Assembly: GCF_035999195.1 (NCBI RefSeq)
Contig: NZ_DASYGY010000001.1
Location: forward strand, 1 to 64,000
From: Pseudoxanthomonas sp.
GTDB lineage: Bacteria; Pseudomonadota; Gammaproteobacteria; Xanthomonadales; Xanthomonadaceae
Length of the DNA: 64,000 nucleotides
Direction: 5' to 3'
Of this stretch, positions 28,504 to 37,431 are shown piece by piece (within the stretch, counting starts at the first letter, position 1; each line of letters begins with the position of its first letter). Below the pieces are notes generated by a model. It was not told where the DNA came from and made no database searches. It saw only the letters and a program-made list of their open reading frames with translations. The translations under genes and the position numbers were made by a program.

Positions 28504-29391
28504 ATGCAGTTCAAGGACTATTACGCGGTGCTGGGCGTGGAGCCCTCCGCCGGCGATGCCGAGATCAAGACGGCCTACCGCCGGCTGGCCCGCAAGTACC
28601 ATCCCGATGTCAGCAAGGAGGCCGGCGCCGAGGACCAGTTCAAGGCGGTCAACGAGGCCTACGAGGCGCTGCGCGACCCGCAGAGGCGCGCGGCCTACGA
28701 CCAGTTGCGTGCACGCGGCTACCGGCCGGGCGAGGAGTTCCGGCCGCCGCCGGATTTTGGGCGCGGCGGCGCCGGCGCGCAGGAGTTCGACTTCGAGGAG
28801 ATCTTCGGTGGTGCCGGTGGCGGAGGCGGCGGCTTCAGCGACTTCTTCGAAGGGCTGTTCGGCCGGCGCGCGCGCGCGGATCAGGGCGGGCCGCGGGGTC
28901 CGCAGCCGACGCGCGACTCGCGCGCCAAGCTCGCCGTACCGCTGCAGGCGGTGCATGACGGCGGCAGCGTGCGCGTGAACGTCAACGACAGGCAGTTGGA
29001 CGTGAAGGTGCCGAAAGGCGTCAAACCCGGGCAGGTGATCCGGTTGACCGGCCAGGGCACCCAGGGTGGCAACCTGTTGCTGGAAGTCGAGTACGCACCG
29101 CATCCGCAGTTCGAGGTCGACGGCCGCAACATCATCCATGTGCTCGCGCTGACGCCGTGGCAGGCTGCGCTGGGCGCGACCGTCAGCGTGCCGACGTTGG
29201 GGGGCGAGGTCGAGCTGAAGATTCCGGCCGATTCCGACACCGGCCGCAAACTGCGGCTGCGGGGGCGCGGCCTTCCCGGCACGCCGCCGGGCGACCAGAT
29301 CGTGGAACTGGAAATCAGCGCGCCGCGCGCGGAGACCGACGAGCAGCGCAAGGCCTACGCCAGGCTTGCCAAGGCCTTCGGCCAGGCGTGA
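28504..29391 (+). CDS. cbpA: DnaJ-family curved-DNA-binding protein CbpA
   Basis: Hsp40 co-chaperone of 295 residues. The J-domain has His33-Pro34-Asp35 (RKYHPDVSKEAG). A G/F-rich linker with GGAGGGGGGFSDFFEGLFG is followed by the two-part DnaJ C-terminal domain. No cysteine zinc finger is present, so it is CbpA-type, not DnaJ. GGAGA is upstream of ATG 28504. Probably co-regulated with hsp20, 138 nt upstream. Confidence 0.93.
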   Translation: MQFKDYYAVLGVEPSAGDAEIKTAYRRLARKYHPDVSKEAGAEDQFKAVNEAYEALRDPQRRAAYDQLRARGYRPGEEFRPPPDFGRGGAGAQEFDFEEIFGGAGGGGGGFSDFFEGLFGRRARADQGGPRGPQPTRDSRAKLAVPLQAVHDGGSVRVNVNDRQLDVKVPKGVKPGQVIRLTGQGTQGGNLLLEVEYAPHPQFEVDGRNIIHVLALTPWQAALGATVSVPTLGGEVELKIPADSDTGRKLRLRGRGLPGTPPGDQIVELEISAPRAETDEQRKAYARLAKAFGQA

Positions 29392-29610
29392 GGCGCCTGC
29401 CGGCCTGAGGGGCGGATCCTGGCGAAAATTTCGCCACCGATCTTGACAGGTCCGTGGCCCAAGGCGGGCACGCGGTTATCCACAGATTGATGCACGCGTC
29501 ATCCACATGCCCTGTGGAAAACCGGCGCTCCACCACCGCTTTCCGGTTTCCGGAAACCATCACGCCACCCGAAGGTGGCGTGACGGGAACGGCCCGGATG
29601 CGTCCGGCGC
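29392..29610. other. Convergent intergenic region with DnaA-box-like cluster
   Basis: No gene. It holds a 17-nt perfect palindrome TGGCGAAAATTTCGCCA (29420-29436). Three DnaA-box-like 9-mers follow: TTATCCACA (29476-29484, exact consensus), TCATCCACA (29499-29507) and TTTTCCACA on the minus strand (29513-29521). A 14-nt palindrome GGTTTCCGGAAACC and the dcp terminator hairpin complete the region. It lies between the ends of cbpA and dcp, so it is not a promoter region. Confidence 0.7.
29570..29593 (-). terminator. Hairpin after dcp
   Basis: On the minus strand TCACGCCACC, loop TTCG, GGTGGCGTGA: a 10-bp perfect stem with a stable UUCG loop, about 17 nt after the dcp stop. There is no strong T-run. 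Confidence 0.6.
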
Positions 29611-31797
29611 TTACTTGACCGGCTTGCTCGCCGCCGTGTTTTCCGGCGCGGTCAGGCCACGCTTCTCCAGCAGCGGCTCGATCTTCGGATCGTGCCCGGC
29701 GAAGTCGCGGAACAGCTTCATCGCATCCTGGCTGCCGCCCTGCGACAGCAGCGTCTTGCGGAAGTGGTCGCCGTTGGCGCGGGTCAGGCCGCCGTTGCTC
29801 TTGAACCATTCCACGCTGTTGGCATCCAGCACTTCGGACCAGATGTAGGCGTAGTAACCGGCCGAATAGCCGCCCATGATGTGGCTGAAGTAAGGCGTCT
29901 TGTAGCGCGGCGGCACCGGCGCGTAGTCGATGCCGTCGGCGGCCAGCGCGGCGGCCTCGAACTTCATCACGCCGTCGGCGTCGGGCACCTGGTCGGCGGT
30001 GATCTGGTGCCAGCGCTGGTCGAGCATCGCGGCGCCCAGGTACTCGGTCGTCGCGAAGCCCTGGTTGAACTTGGACGCGGCGATCACCTTGTCCAGCAGC
30101 GCCTGCGGCATCGCTTCGCCGGTCTTGTAGTGCTTGGCGTAGTTGGCCAGGATCGACGGCCAGTCGGCCCACATCTCGTTGACCTGCGACGGATACTCCA
30201 CGAAGTCGCGCGGCACGCTGGTGCCGCTGAAGTACGGATACTTCACGTCGGAGAACATGCCGTGCAGCGCATGGCCGAACTCGTGGAACGTGGTGGTCAC
30301 TTCGTCCCAGGTCATCAGCGTGGGCTCGCCGGCCGGCGGCTTCGGCACGTTCAGGTGGTTGGCGACCACCGGCTTGTCGCCGCTCAGGCCGGACTGCGAG
30401 ACGTACGAGTTCATCCACGCACCGCCGCGCTTGGAGTCGCGCGCATACGGGTCGAAGATGAAGATCGCCAGCTGCGACCCGTCGGCGTTGAACACGTCGT
30501 AGGTCCAGGTGTCGGCGTGGTACTTCGGCAGGTCGGTGCGTTCCTTGAACGTCAGGCCGTACAGCTGGGTGGCGGCGAAGAACACGCCGTTCTCCAGCAC
30601 GTTCTTCATCTCGAAGTACGGCTTGAGCTGCGACTCGTCGAAGTCGTACTTCGCGGCGCGGACCTTCTCCGTGTAGAACGCCCAGTCCCACGGCTCCAGC
30701 TTGAACGTGGGTTCGCCCTTGGCCTTCTGCTCCTGGTCGATCATCGCCTGCAGGTCGGCCGCTTCGCGCTTGGCGTTGGCCACGGCTGCCGGGGCCAGCT
30801 TGCCCAGCATCGCGTTGACGGCTTCCGGCGTGCGCGCGGTCTGGTCTTCCAGGCCGTAGGCGGCGTGGTTCGGGTAGCCCAGCAGCTTCGCGCGGTCGGC
30901 GCGCAGCTTCATGATGCGCGAGACCAGCGCGGTGGTGTCGAACTCGCCGCCACGGCTGCCGCGCTTGACCGATGCCTCGTGCAGGCGCTGGCGCAGGGCG
31001 CGGTTGGTCAGCTGGGACTCGGGCGGCTGGCCGGTGGTGTTGAGCAGGGTCAGCACGTACTTGCCTTCCAGGCCGCGCTTCTTGGCCGCTTCGGCGGCGG
31101 TGGCGATCTGGCCTTCGGTCAGGCCGTCGAGCTGCTTGACGTCGTCGACCACGATGGCCGAGGCGTTGACTTCCTTCAGCACGAAATCGCTGAACTGCGT
31201 GCCCAGCGAGGCGAGCTCGGCGTTCATCGCCTTCAGCCTGGCCTTGTCCGCGTCGTTGAGGTTGGCGCCGGAGCGGACGAAGCTGGTGTGGTAGCGCTCG
31301 ATCAGGCGCACGCCCTGCGCGTCCAGGCCCAGCGCGTTGCGCTGGTCGTAGAGCGCCTTGATGCGGGCGAACATCTTGGGATTCAGGCTGATCGCATCGC
31401 CGTGCGCGGCGAACTTGGCGGAGTAGTCTGCACGCAGCTTGTTGCGCGCGTCGTTGGTGTCGGTGCCCACCAGGTTGAAGAACACCGTGGTGGCGCGGTC
31501 CAGCACCTGGCCAGACTTCTCCAGCGCGATGATGGTGTTGTCGAAGGTCGGCGCGGCCGGATTGTTGGCGATCGCGTCGATTTCCTTCAGCTGCTCGGCC
31601 ATGCCGGCATCGAAGGCGGGGGCGAAATCGCTGTCCTTGATCTTGTCGAACTGCGGATAGTGCAGCGGCAGCGGGCTCTCGGCGAAGAAGGGGTTGGCCG
31701 CCTGGGCGGTCTGGGTGGCCGGCGTGGCGGCCTGGCTGTAGGCGGGCATGGCGAGTCCGAGGGTCGCGGCAAGCGCGATGGCGAGGCGGGTGGTCAT
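29611..31797 (-). CDS. dcp: M3-family peptidyl-dipeptidase Dcp
   Basis: A zinc metallopeptidase that removes C-terminal dipeptides; 728 residues. The N-terminus (MTTRLAIALAATLGLAMPAYSQA) is a signal peptide, so it is exported. The zinc motif HEFGH is at about 504-508 (TTFHEFGHALHG). Other family segments are SAGYYAYIWSEVLDANSVEWF and FRDFAGHDPKIEPLLEKRGL. AAGGA lies upstream of ATG. Transcribed alone, convergent with cbpA. Confidence 0.95.
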   Translation of the reverse strand: MTTRLAIALAATLGLAMPAYSQAATPATQTAQAANPFFAESPLPLHYPQFDKIKDSDFAPAFDAGMAEQLKEIDAIANNPAAPTFDNTIIALEKSGQVLDRATTVFFNLVGTDTNDARNKLRADYSAKFAAHGDAISLNPKMFARIKALYDQRNALGLDAQGVRLIERYHTSFVRSGANLNDADKARLKAMNAELASLGTQFSDFVLKEVNASAIVVDDVKQLDGLTEGQIATAAEAAKKRGLEGKYVLTLLNTTGQPPESQLTNRALRQRLHEASVKRGSRGGEFDTTALVSRIMKLRADRAKLLGYPNHAAYGLEDQTARTPEAVNAMLGKLAPAAVANAKREAADLQAMIDQEQKAKGEPTFKLEPWDWAFYTEKVRAAKYDFDESQLKPYFEMKNVLENGVFFAATQLYGLTFKERTDLPKYHADTWTYDVFNADGSQLAIFIFDPYARDSKRGGAWMNSYVSQSGLSGDKPVVANHLNVPKPPAGEPTLMTWDEVTTTFHEFGHALHGMFSDVKYPYFSGTSVPRDFVEYPSQVNEMWADWPSILANYAKHYKTGEAMPQALLDKVIAASKFNQGFATTEYLGAAMLDQRWHQITADQVPDADGVMKFEAAALAADGIDYAPVPPRYKTPYFSHIMGGYSAGYYAYIWSEVLDANSVEWFKSNGGLTRANGDHFRKTLLSQGGSQDAMKLFRDFAGHDPKIEPLLEKRGLTAPENTAASKPVK

Positions 31798-32184
31798 GGA
31801 GCGCTACGTCCTTACAAAGGTGGATTCCCAAGGGTAACCCAAGGGGGAAAGGCCGGACCCATGACGAAAGGCATGGGCGGCCGCCCGTCGCAGTGGAATG
31901 GCCTATGCGGCCCTGCCGGAGAAACTAGTGAAGCCGGTGGTCGCCTTCGGTCCTGCGCTGCGGCAGTTCGGCGCGCTGGCACGGGTCATCAAGGGCGGCA
32001 GCGCGCACCCGCCGGCATCGATCCACGGCGCGCTGGGGATTGGATGTGAGGGCGACGTCAGTCGCGATGAGAGATCAGGACGCCTTTATCGCGACTGACG
32101 TCGCTCCCACGGGCGCCTGAGTCGCGCAGTCGCTTGCCCCATCCGCGCCGGAGGTGTCTGATAGCGCCTTTCCCGGAGCCCGCC
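31798..32184. other. Intergenic region between dcp and glutathione peroxidase
   Basis: Divergent promoter region of 387 bp with REP family A copy 2. A 66-codon plus-strand frame (31898-32098, MAYAALPEKLVKPVVAFGPA...) has no good ribosome binding site and runs into the REP; it could be a gene remnant. Nothing else recognised. Confidence 0.5.
32046..32110. repeat. REP-like inverted repeat, family A, copy 2
   Basis: Arms GAGGGCGACGTCAGTCGCGA and TCGCGACTGACGTCGCTCCC with about 21 nt between them (20 of 22 positions paired when flanks are included). Same family as 24098-24162 and 55645-55788. Confidence 0.8.
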
Positions 32185-32667
32185 ATGACCACCGCCTACG
32201 ATTTCTCCGCCCAGGACCTCGATGGTCGCGAGCGTTCGTTGTCCGAGTACCAGGGCAAGGTCCTGCTGATCGTCAACGTCGCGTCCAAGTGCGGGTTCAC
32301 GCCGCAGTACACCGGGCTGGAGGCGCTGTGGCGCGAGTATGGTCCGCAGGGATTGGTGGTGCTGGGCTTCCCGTGCGACCAGTTCGGCCACCAGGAGCCG
32401 GGCGACGAGGCGGAGATCCGCAATTTTTGTTCGCTCAATTACGACGTGACCTTCCCGATGTTCGCCAAGGTCGACGTCAACGGCAGCGATGCGCATCCGC
32501 TGTGGGCGTGGCTGAAGCAGGAGAAAAGCGGGCTGCTCGGCATCGGCGCGATCAAATGGAATTTCAGCAAGTTCCTCGTCGGCCGCGACGGCAAGGTGAT
32601 CAAGCGCTACGCACCCACCGACACGCCCGAGTCGCTGGCGGGCGACATCCGCGCCGCGCTGGGCTGA
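32185..32667 (+). CDS. Glutathione peroxidase family protein
   Basis: Reduces hydroperoxides; 160 residues. Peroxidatic Cys36 (NVASKCGFT), Gln70 (FPCDQFGHQEPG) and Trp in IKWNFSKFLVGRDG form the catalytic set. It is the Cys, not selenocysteine, form, and such bacterial enzymes often use thioredoxin. A TlpA-type thioredoxin lies nearby on the other strand. Confidence 0.95.
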   Translation: MTTAYDFSAQDLDGRERSLSEYQGKVLLIVNVASKCGFTPQYTGLEALWREYGPQGLVVLGFPCDQFGHQEPGDEAEIRNFCSLNYDVTFPMFAKVDVNGSDAHPLWAWLKQEKSGLLGIGAIKWNFSKFLVGRDGKVIKRYAPTDTPESLAGDIRAALG

Positions 32668-32674
32668 GCACGCC

Positions 32675-33076
32675 ATGAGCGGGGCCGATGCACGCGCGTT
32701 CCACATCGAGTTCGGCAGCACCGACTACGGGCTGCGCGCGTGGGTGACCGGCACCAACGGTACGCTGGAAACGACGCTCGCTTATTGGCGCGCCATCGCC
32801 GACGCGGTGCGGCAGCACGCACCGCGCGCCCTGCTGGTGGTGGACGACATGGACGGCCTGCCACCGCCGCCGGAGCAGTTGCTGCAGTTCGTGCAGGCCA
32901 TGCGGGGGCAGGGCATGGAGGCCGTGCGCATCGCCTACGTCGAGCGCGACGCCGACCAGATTCCGCAAGTGGAGTGGGCCGGCCTGCTGGCGAACGAGCA
33001 TGGCTTCGATGCGCGGGTGTTCGCGACCGAGGCCGACGCGGTGCGCTGGCTGCGCTACGGCGAGCGCGGCGGCTGA
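32675..33076 (+). CDS. Hypothetical protein, possible STAS/SpoIIAA-like fold
   Basis: A 133-residue soluble protein starting 7 nt after the peroxidase. The alternating pattern of strands and helices (ALLVVDDMDGLPPPPEQLLQFV; FDARVFATEADAVRWL) resembles SpoIIAA-like proteins, where the end of the chain reads 'f.t.eeA..WL'. Similarity is weak and no function is assigned. Its last 22 nt overlap the convergent TlpA gene. Confidence 0.7.
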   Translation: MSGADARAFHIEFGSTDYGLRAWVTGTNGTLETTLAYWRAIADAVRQHAPRALLVVDDMDGLPPPPEQLLQFVQAMRGQGMEAVRIAYVERDADQIPQVEWAGLLANEHGFDARVFATEADAVRWLRYGERGG

Positions 33077-33606
33077 GCGGACTGGCGCTTCTGCAGCGCC
33101 TCTTCCGGCAGCAGCGCCATCAGCTCGCGGGCGAAGGATTCCAGTACTTCCTCGGAATACCCGCGGTGCGTCCGCACGATGCGGCCGTCCTGGCCGATGA
33201 TGAACATGTTGGGCAGCGCGGTGACGCCGTAGCGGTCGGTGACCACACCCCGCACGTCGTGGACGAAGGTCAGGTCCAGGTCCTTGTTGGCCCGCAGCAC
33301 GCTCAGGTAATCGCTGCGCGGCTCCTTCATGTTGATGGCGATGACTTCCAGATAGTCGCGTCCGACCAGCTTCTGCACATGGCCGAGCATCGGCAGCTCG
33401 CGCCGGCAGGGTCCGCACCATGAAGCCCAGAACGTCACCACGACCACCTTGCCCTTGAGGGCATCGAGGTCGACCGGATCGCCCTTGCGGTCCTTCATGG
33501 CGATGGGCGGAGGCACGTCGCCGATGCCGGGTTGCTCGACGGCGTCGCCCGCATACGCGCATGGGCTCAGGGCCAGCAGTGCGGCCAGCAGCAGATTCCG
33601 GATCAC
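33055..33606 (-). CDS. TlpA-family thiol:disulfide oxidoreductase
   Basis: A periplasmic thioredoxin of 183 residues. A signal peptide (MIRNLLLAALLALSPCAYAG) precedes a redoxin domain with WASWCGPCRRELPML (CxxC, about residues 65-68) and the cis-Pro region VTALPNMFIIGQDG. GTG start at 33606 has a strong GGGGAGGA upstream. Likely keeps periplasmic thiols reduced. Confidence 0.93.
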   Translation of the reverse strand: MIRNLLLAALLALSPCAYAGDAVEQPGIGDVPPPIAMKDRKGDPVDLDALKGKVVVVTFWASWCGPCRRELPMLGHVQKLVGRDYLEVIAINMKEPRSDYLSVLRANKDLDLTFVHDVRGVVTDRYGVTALPNMFIIGQDGRIVRTHRGYSEEVLESFARELMALLPEEALQKRQSAQPPRSP

Positions 33607-33673
33607 GGCGTGTCCTCCCCAGGACGTCGTGGGCGCAGCCTAGCACCCGTCGCGGCCCTGGGGCGAGCGCGCA

Positions 33674-34453
33674 TTACTTCTCGACGAAGGCGCGCTCGAA
33701 CACGTACTGGCCGGCCGTGCCGATGCGCGGGGCGGCGGTGAAGCCGCGGCCGTCGAGCAGGGCGCGGAAGTCGGCCAGCATTTGCGGGCTGCCGCAGATC
33801 ATCGCGCGGTCGTGCGCCGCATCCAGCGGTTCGATGCCCAGGCTGTCCATCATGACGCCGCTGGCCATCAGGTCGGTCAGGCGGCCCTGGTGGACGAAGT
33901 CCTCGCGGGTGACGGCCGGGTAGTACAGCAGCTTCTCGCGGATGGTCTCGCCGAGGAACTCGTGCTGCGGCAGTTCCTTCTCGAAGTAGTCGCGGTAGGC
34001 CAGGTCTTCGGCATGGCGCACGCCGTGGGTCAGGACGACCTTGTCGAAGCGCTCGTACGTGTCCGGGTCCTTGATGATCGACAGCCACGGCGCCAGGCCG
34101 GTGCCGGTGCCCAGCAGGTACAGGTTGCGGCCGGGATGCAGGTCGCTGATCAGCAGCGTGCCGGTGGGCTTGCGCCCGATCAGCACGGTATCGCCGGGCT
34201 TGATGTGCTGCAGGCGCGAGGTCAGCGGCCCGTTCTGAACCTTGATGCTGAAGAACTCGAGCTGCTCTTCCCAGTTGGCGCTGGCGATCGAATAGGCGCG
34301 CAGCAGCGGCTTGCCGTCGACCTCCAGCCCGATCATCACGAACTGGCCGTTCTCGAAGCGGAAACCGTCGTCGCGGGTGGTGGTGAAGCTGAAATAGGCG
34401 TCCGTCCAGTGACGGACGTCGAGCACCGTCTCGGTGCCGAACGCAGAGGACAT
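33674..34453 (-). CDS. fpr: Ferredoxin-NADP+ reductase
   Basis: Transfers electrons between NADPH and ferredoxin/flavodoxin; 259 residues. FAD-binding RAYSIAS and KVQNGPLTSRL, and NADP-binding GTGTGLAPWLSII and AMICGSPQMLADF are seen. The end FVEK matches the bacterial subclass where the terminal residues cover FAD. ATG 34453 is chosen since conserved sequence begins there (FGTETVLDVRHW). Confidence 0.94.
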   Translation of the reverse strand: MSSAFGTETVLDVRHWTDAYFSFTTTRDDGFRFENGQFVMIGLEVDGKPLLRAYSIASANWEEQLEFFSIKVQNGPLTSRLQHIKPGDTVLIGRKPTGTLLISDLHPGRNLYLLGTGTGLAPWLSIIKDPDTYERFDKVVLTHGVRHAEDLAYRDYFEKELPQHEFLGETIREKLLYYPAVTREDFVHQGRLTDLMASGVMMDSLGIEPLDAAHDRAMICGSPQMLADFRALLDGRGFTAAPRIGTAGQYVFERAFVEK

Positions 34454-34521
34454 GGGGGAGTGTGGGCGATTGAATCGACGCGCCATTGTAGCCGACGGGC
34501 CGGGCGCGGCCTTGATCGTGC

Positions 34522-35634
34522 TCAATCGGCAGTGGCCGGATCGGGGACCTGTTCGCCCCGCTGGTGGAAGCACAGTTGCTCGACCATGCGCCGCATGGGG
34601 GGTGCCGTCAGCAGGAGATCGATCGGAAGGTCCCACTGAGCGTGGTCGAACGCCCAGCGCAGCAGGCGCTTGAAGGCGAAGCCCGGCACCGGTGGCGTGG
34701 GTGGCACGCTCGACGTCGCGCGGCCGGACAGATGGGCGGCCAGCATGCGGCCGACGGCGGCCCCATGGCGCAGGCCCGAATGGATGCCGCCCGCCGTCAG
34801 TGGAGAGACCATGCCAGCGGCGTCACCGACCAGGGTCACGCCATCGGCCCGCATCGGCGCCACGGGACCGCCGCACGGGATCAGGCCGGCGCGGATGCTG
34901 TCCGGCCGCCGCGCGGCATCCAGTCCCGTCATGGGAGCGACATGCGCGAGGAAGCCCGCCATGTCCGGCGCCGGCGTGCCGCCGGCCCGGTAGCGTCGCG
35001 CCAGGCCGGCCTGCACGCCGGTCGGGGTCTGCGCCACCCAGCCCAGGTAGCCGGGCGCGAAGCGCTTGCTGAGGAAGCAGTGCAGGGCGTCGGGTTCGCG
35101 CAGCGTCATGCCGTCGAACTCGTATTCCACGCCGTACAGGAATTGCGTGACCTGGCCCAGGCCGAGACGGCGTGCGACCCGCGATCGCGCACCGTCCGCT
35201 CCGACCAGCACGCGCGTAGGGCCCACGCCGTCGACCTGCCATCCGGTCGGCGTGCGCGTGGCGTCGCGGAAGGCCAGACCGCGCCGGACTTCGACGCCGC
35301 ACGCTTCCGCCTGTTCGCCGAGCCAGCGCATCAGCGCGGGCGTGTCGGTGGTGTGGAAGCGGTAGCCGTGCGCACCCAGCCGCACGCTGCGCAGGTTCGG
35401 CGCATAGACGCGGACGTGGGGCACGGCGCGCAGCAATGAGGGCGGCAGCCCCGCCAGCAGCGGCGCATCGCAGGCTTCCTGCACCAGGATGCCGGTGGTG
35501 TGGATGCGCTCGCCGAGGTCCTGCTTGCGGTCGATCACGCAGACCCGCGGGCCACGGACGGCGAGTTCGCGCGCGCAGGCGAGGCCGGCGAAACCGGCGC
35601 CCACGACGATGACGTCATAACGGGGATCCTGCAT
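34522..35634 (-). CDS. FAD-dependent oxidoreductase, geranylgeranyl-reductase-like
   Basis: A 370-residue flavoprotein. The Rossmann motif VVGAGFAGLACARELA is at 11-26, followed by CVIDRK. A second FAD motif is VTLVGDAAGMVSPLTAGGIHSGL (about 275-297), which is the geranylgeranyl reductase/halogenase group signature. Substrate unknown. It lies 68 nt upstream of fpr on the same strand, so Fpr or reduced ferredoxin could be linked to it; this is inference from position. Confidence 0.85.
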   Translation of the reverse strand: MQDPRYDVIVVGAGFAGLACARELAVRGPRVCVIDRKQDLGERIHTTGILVQEACDAPLLAGLPPSLLRAVPHVRVYAPNLRSVRLGAHGYRFHTTDTPALMRWLGEQAEACGVEVRRGLAFRDATRTPTGWQVDGVGPTRVLVGADGARSRVARRLGLGQVTQFLYGVEYEFDGMTLREPDALHCFLSKRFAPGYLGWVAQTPTGVQAGLARRYRAGGTPAPDMAGFLAHVAPMTGLDAARRPDSIRAGLIPCGGPVAPMRADGVTLVGDAAGMVSPLTAGGIHSGLRHGAAVGRMLAAHLSGRATSSVPPTPPVPGFAFKRLLRWAFDHAQWDLPIDLLLTAPPMRRMVEQLCFHQRGEQVPDPATAD

Positions 35635-35736
35635 CGTGGCGCACGCGCTCCGTCTTCAAGAGACGGGCAGCCTGCAGCCGCCACGGGGAGCGGCGATGAA
35701 GTCGGGATGAAGTCGTCGGGCGCGACCTCCGGAAAC

Positions 35737-35764
35737 GAAGAAGGCGCCCATGGGCGCCTTCTTC
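35737..35764 (-). terminator. Terminator after rluB
   Basis: A 28-nt perfect palindrome centred on CATG with arms GAAGAAGGCGCC / GGCGCCTTCTTC, 8 nt after the rluB stop on the minus strand. Followed by GTTTCC, so the T-run is short. Confidence 0.7.
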
Positions 35765-35772
35765 GTGTTGCC

Positions 35773-37431
35773 TCAACCGTTGCCGCCGCCACGGGGGCCG
35801 CGTTGACCACCGCCGCCGGGACGACCGCCGGGACCGCGGCCGCCGGCCGGCCGGCCACCCGGACGCGGGCCCGCGTGCTGCGGACGGTTGCCGCCACCGC
35901 CGGGGCGTCCCTGCGGACGCGGACCGCGCGGTGGCTGGCCGTAGGGATTGAAGCCGGGGTTGGCATGGTCGGACGGGAAGCTGGGTGCGCTGGCGGGATG
36001 CCCGTACGGACGCGCCGCGCGCTGCGGCTTGCCGGCGCCCTGTGCGCCACGCGGCCCGCGCTCGGCACCGAAGCCGCCGGGACCCCGCTCGTTGCCGAAG
36101 CGGTCGCCGCCGAACCCGCCCGGACCGCCGCCCGGGCCACGCTTGCCCGCGCCGCCACCGGGCCTGCCGCCGGCGCCCGGACGCCCGCCCGGCTTGCCGC
36201 CGTAGGGCTTCTTCGGGCCGCCGGGACCGGCGTTGCGGTGGCCGGCCGGGCCGGTGTCCACGCCGTCCGGCACGTACCAGCTGCGGAACGCGGCCGGATT
36301 GCCTTCCGGCAACGGCTTCGGACCCTTCGGCGTGCGCTGCTTGAACGGGCGCTGCGACTGCTTCGCGGCCTGCTCGCCGCTGACGGTCAGGCCGCCGTGC
36401 GGCTTCTTGCCGCGGCCGCCACGGCCACGGTCTTCGCGCACGTGGTCGAAGCGGCGCAGCTCGCGGCCTTCGTCGGCCGCGTGGTGGCCGTTGACATAGG
36501 CGTTGCCGCTGCGGCCGCCGCCCACGTGGAGCGTGGACTTGGCGGCCTTGCGCTGGCCGATCACCGGCTGCAGCGTCAGCGCGGCGGGCGTGCCGACCTC
36601 CAGGCCCAGGTCCTTGCGCAGCGCTTCGACCTGTGCGTCCGGCAGTTCCTGCGTCTGGCCACGCAGCAGCGGCTGCGGCAGGCTGATCTTGCCGTAGCGC
36701 ACGCGCTTGAGGCGGCTGACCTGGCAACCCTGCGATTCCCACAGGCGGCGCACTTCGCGGTTGCGGCCTTCCTTGACCACGACGCGGAACCAGTCGTGCG
36801 AATCGGTGCCGCCGATGCGTTCGATCTCGTCGAACTTGGCCGGGCCGTCGTCCAGCGCCACGCCGCGGCGCAGGCGGTCGACGACGTTGTCCGGCACGCT
36901 TTCCTGGCCTTCCGGCGCACGCACGCGCACGACGTACTCGCGCTCGACTTCGTACGAGGGATGCATCATCGCGTTGGCGAGTTCGCCGTCGGTGGTCAGC
37001 ACCAGCAGGCCGGTGGTGTTGATGTCCAGGCGGCCGATGGCGATCCAGCGTGCGCCCTTCAGCGCCGGCAGCGCCTCGAAGATCGTCGGACGGCCTTCGG
37101 GATCTTCACGGGTGGTGACTTCGCCTTCCGGCTTGTTGTAGATCAGCACGCGCGAGGGCTCGGTCAGTGCGCTGGCGACGAAGGTCTTGCCGTCCAGCTC
37201 GACGCGGTCGCCGCCCTTGACCGACATGCCGGTCTGCGCGACTTCGCCGTTGACCTTGACCAGGCCGTCGGCGATGCGTTGTTCCAGCGCGCGGCGCGAG
37301 CCCAGGCCGGCCTGCGCCAGCACCTTGTGCAGGCGCTCTTCCAGGCGGTTCGTCTCCGGTGCGTCGGCGCTTTCGCCGCGCTTCAGCGACAGCTTGCCCA
37401 GGGAGGTCTTCTTCGGGGGGGTGTTGCTCAT
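35773..37431 (-). CDS. rluB: 23S rRNA pseudouridine synthase RluB with long Gly/Arg-rich tail
   Basis: Isomerises uridine near 23S rRNA position 2605; 552 residues, against about 290 in E. coli. An S4 RNA-binding domain (about 30-75) and a synthase domain with catalytic Asp136 (GRLDINTTG) are normal. From about residue 285 the chain is a disordered Gly/Pro/Arg tail of some 265 residues (PGGRPGAGGRPGGG, RGPGGRPGGGGQRGPRGG). Start overlaps the scpB stop by 4 nt. The tail may bind RNA; this is inferred. Confidence 0.92.
   Translation of the reverse strand: MSNTPPKKTSLGKLSLKRGESADAPETNRLEERLHKVLAQAGLGSRRALEQRIADGLVKVNGEVAQTGMSVKGGDRVELDGKTFVASALTEPSRVLIYNKPEGEVTTREDPEGRPTIFEALPALKGARWIAIGRLDINTTGLLVLTTDGELANAMMHPSYEVEREYVVRVRAPEGQESVPDNVVDRLRRGVALDDGPAKFDEIERIGGTDSHDWFRVVVKEGRNREVRRLWESQGCQVSRLKRVRYGKISLPQPLLRGQTQELPDAQVEALRKDLGLEVGTPAALTLQPVIGQRKAAKSTLHVGGGRSGNAYVNGHHAADEGRELRRFDHVREDRGRGGRGKKPHGGLTVSGEQAAKQSQRPFKQRTPKGPKPLPEGNPAAFRSWYVPDGVDTGPAGHRNAGPGGPKKPYGGKPGGRPGAGGRPGGGAGKRGPGGGPGGFGGDRFGNERGPGGFGAERGPRGAQGAGKPQRAARPYGHPASAPSFPSDHANPGFNPYGQPPRGPRPQGRPGGGGNRPQHAGPRPGGRPAGGRGPGGRPGGGGQRGPRGGGNG

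Noticed and set aside
29392..29610. Chromosome origin oriC at the DnaA-box cluster
   Set aside because: No AT-rich unwinding element and no dnaA, dnaN, rpmH or gidA neighbours; three boxes are too few.
32675..33076. Calling the 133-aa protein a true SpoIIAA/STAS anti-sigma antagonist
   Set aside because: No phosphorylated Ser motif and no partner kinase gene; only fold-level likeness.
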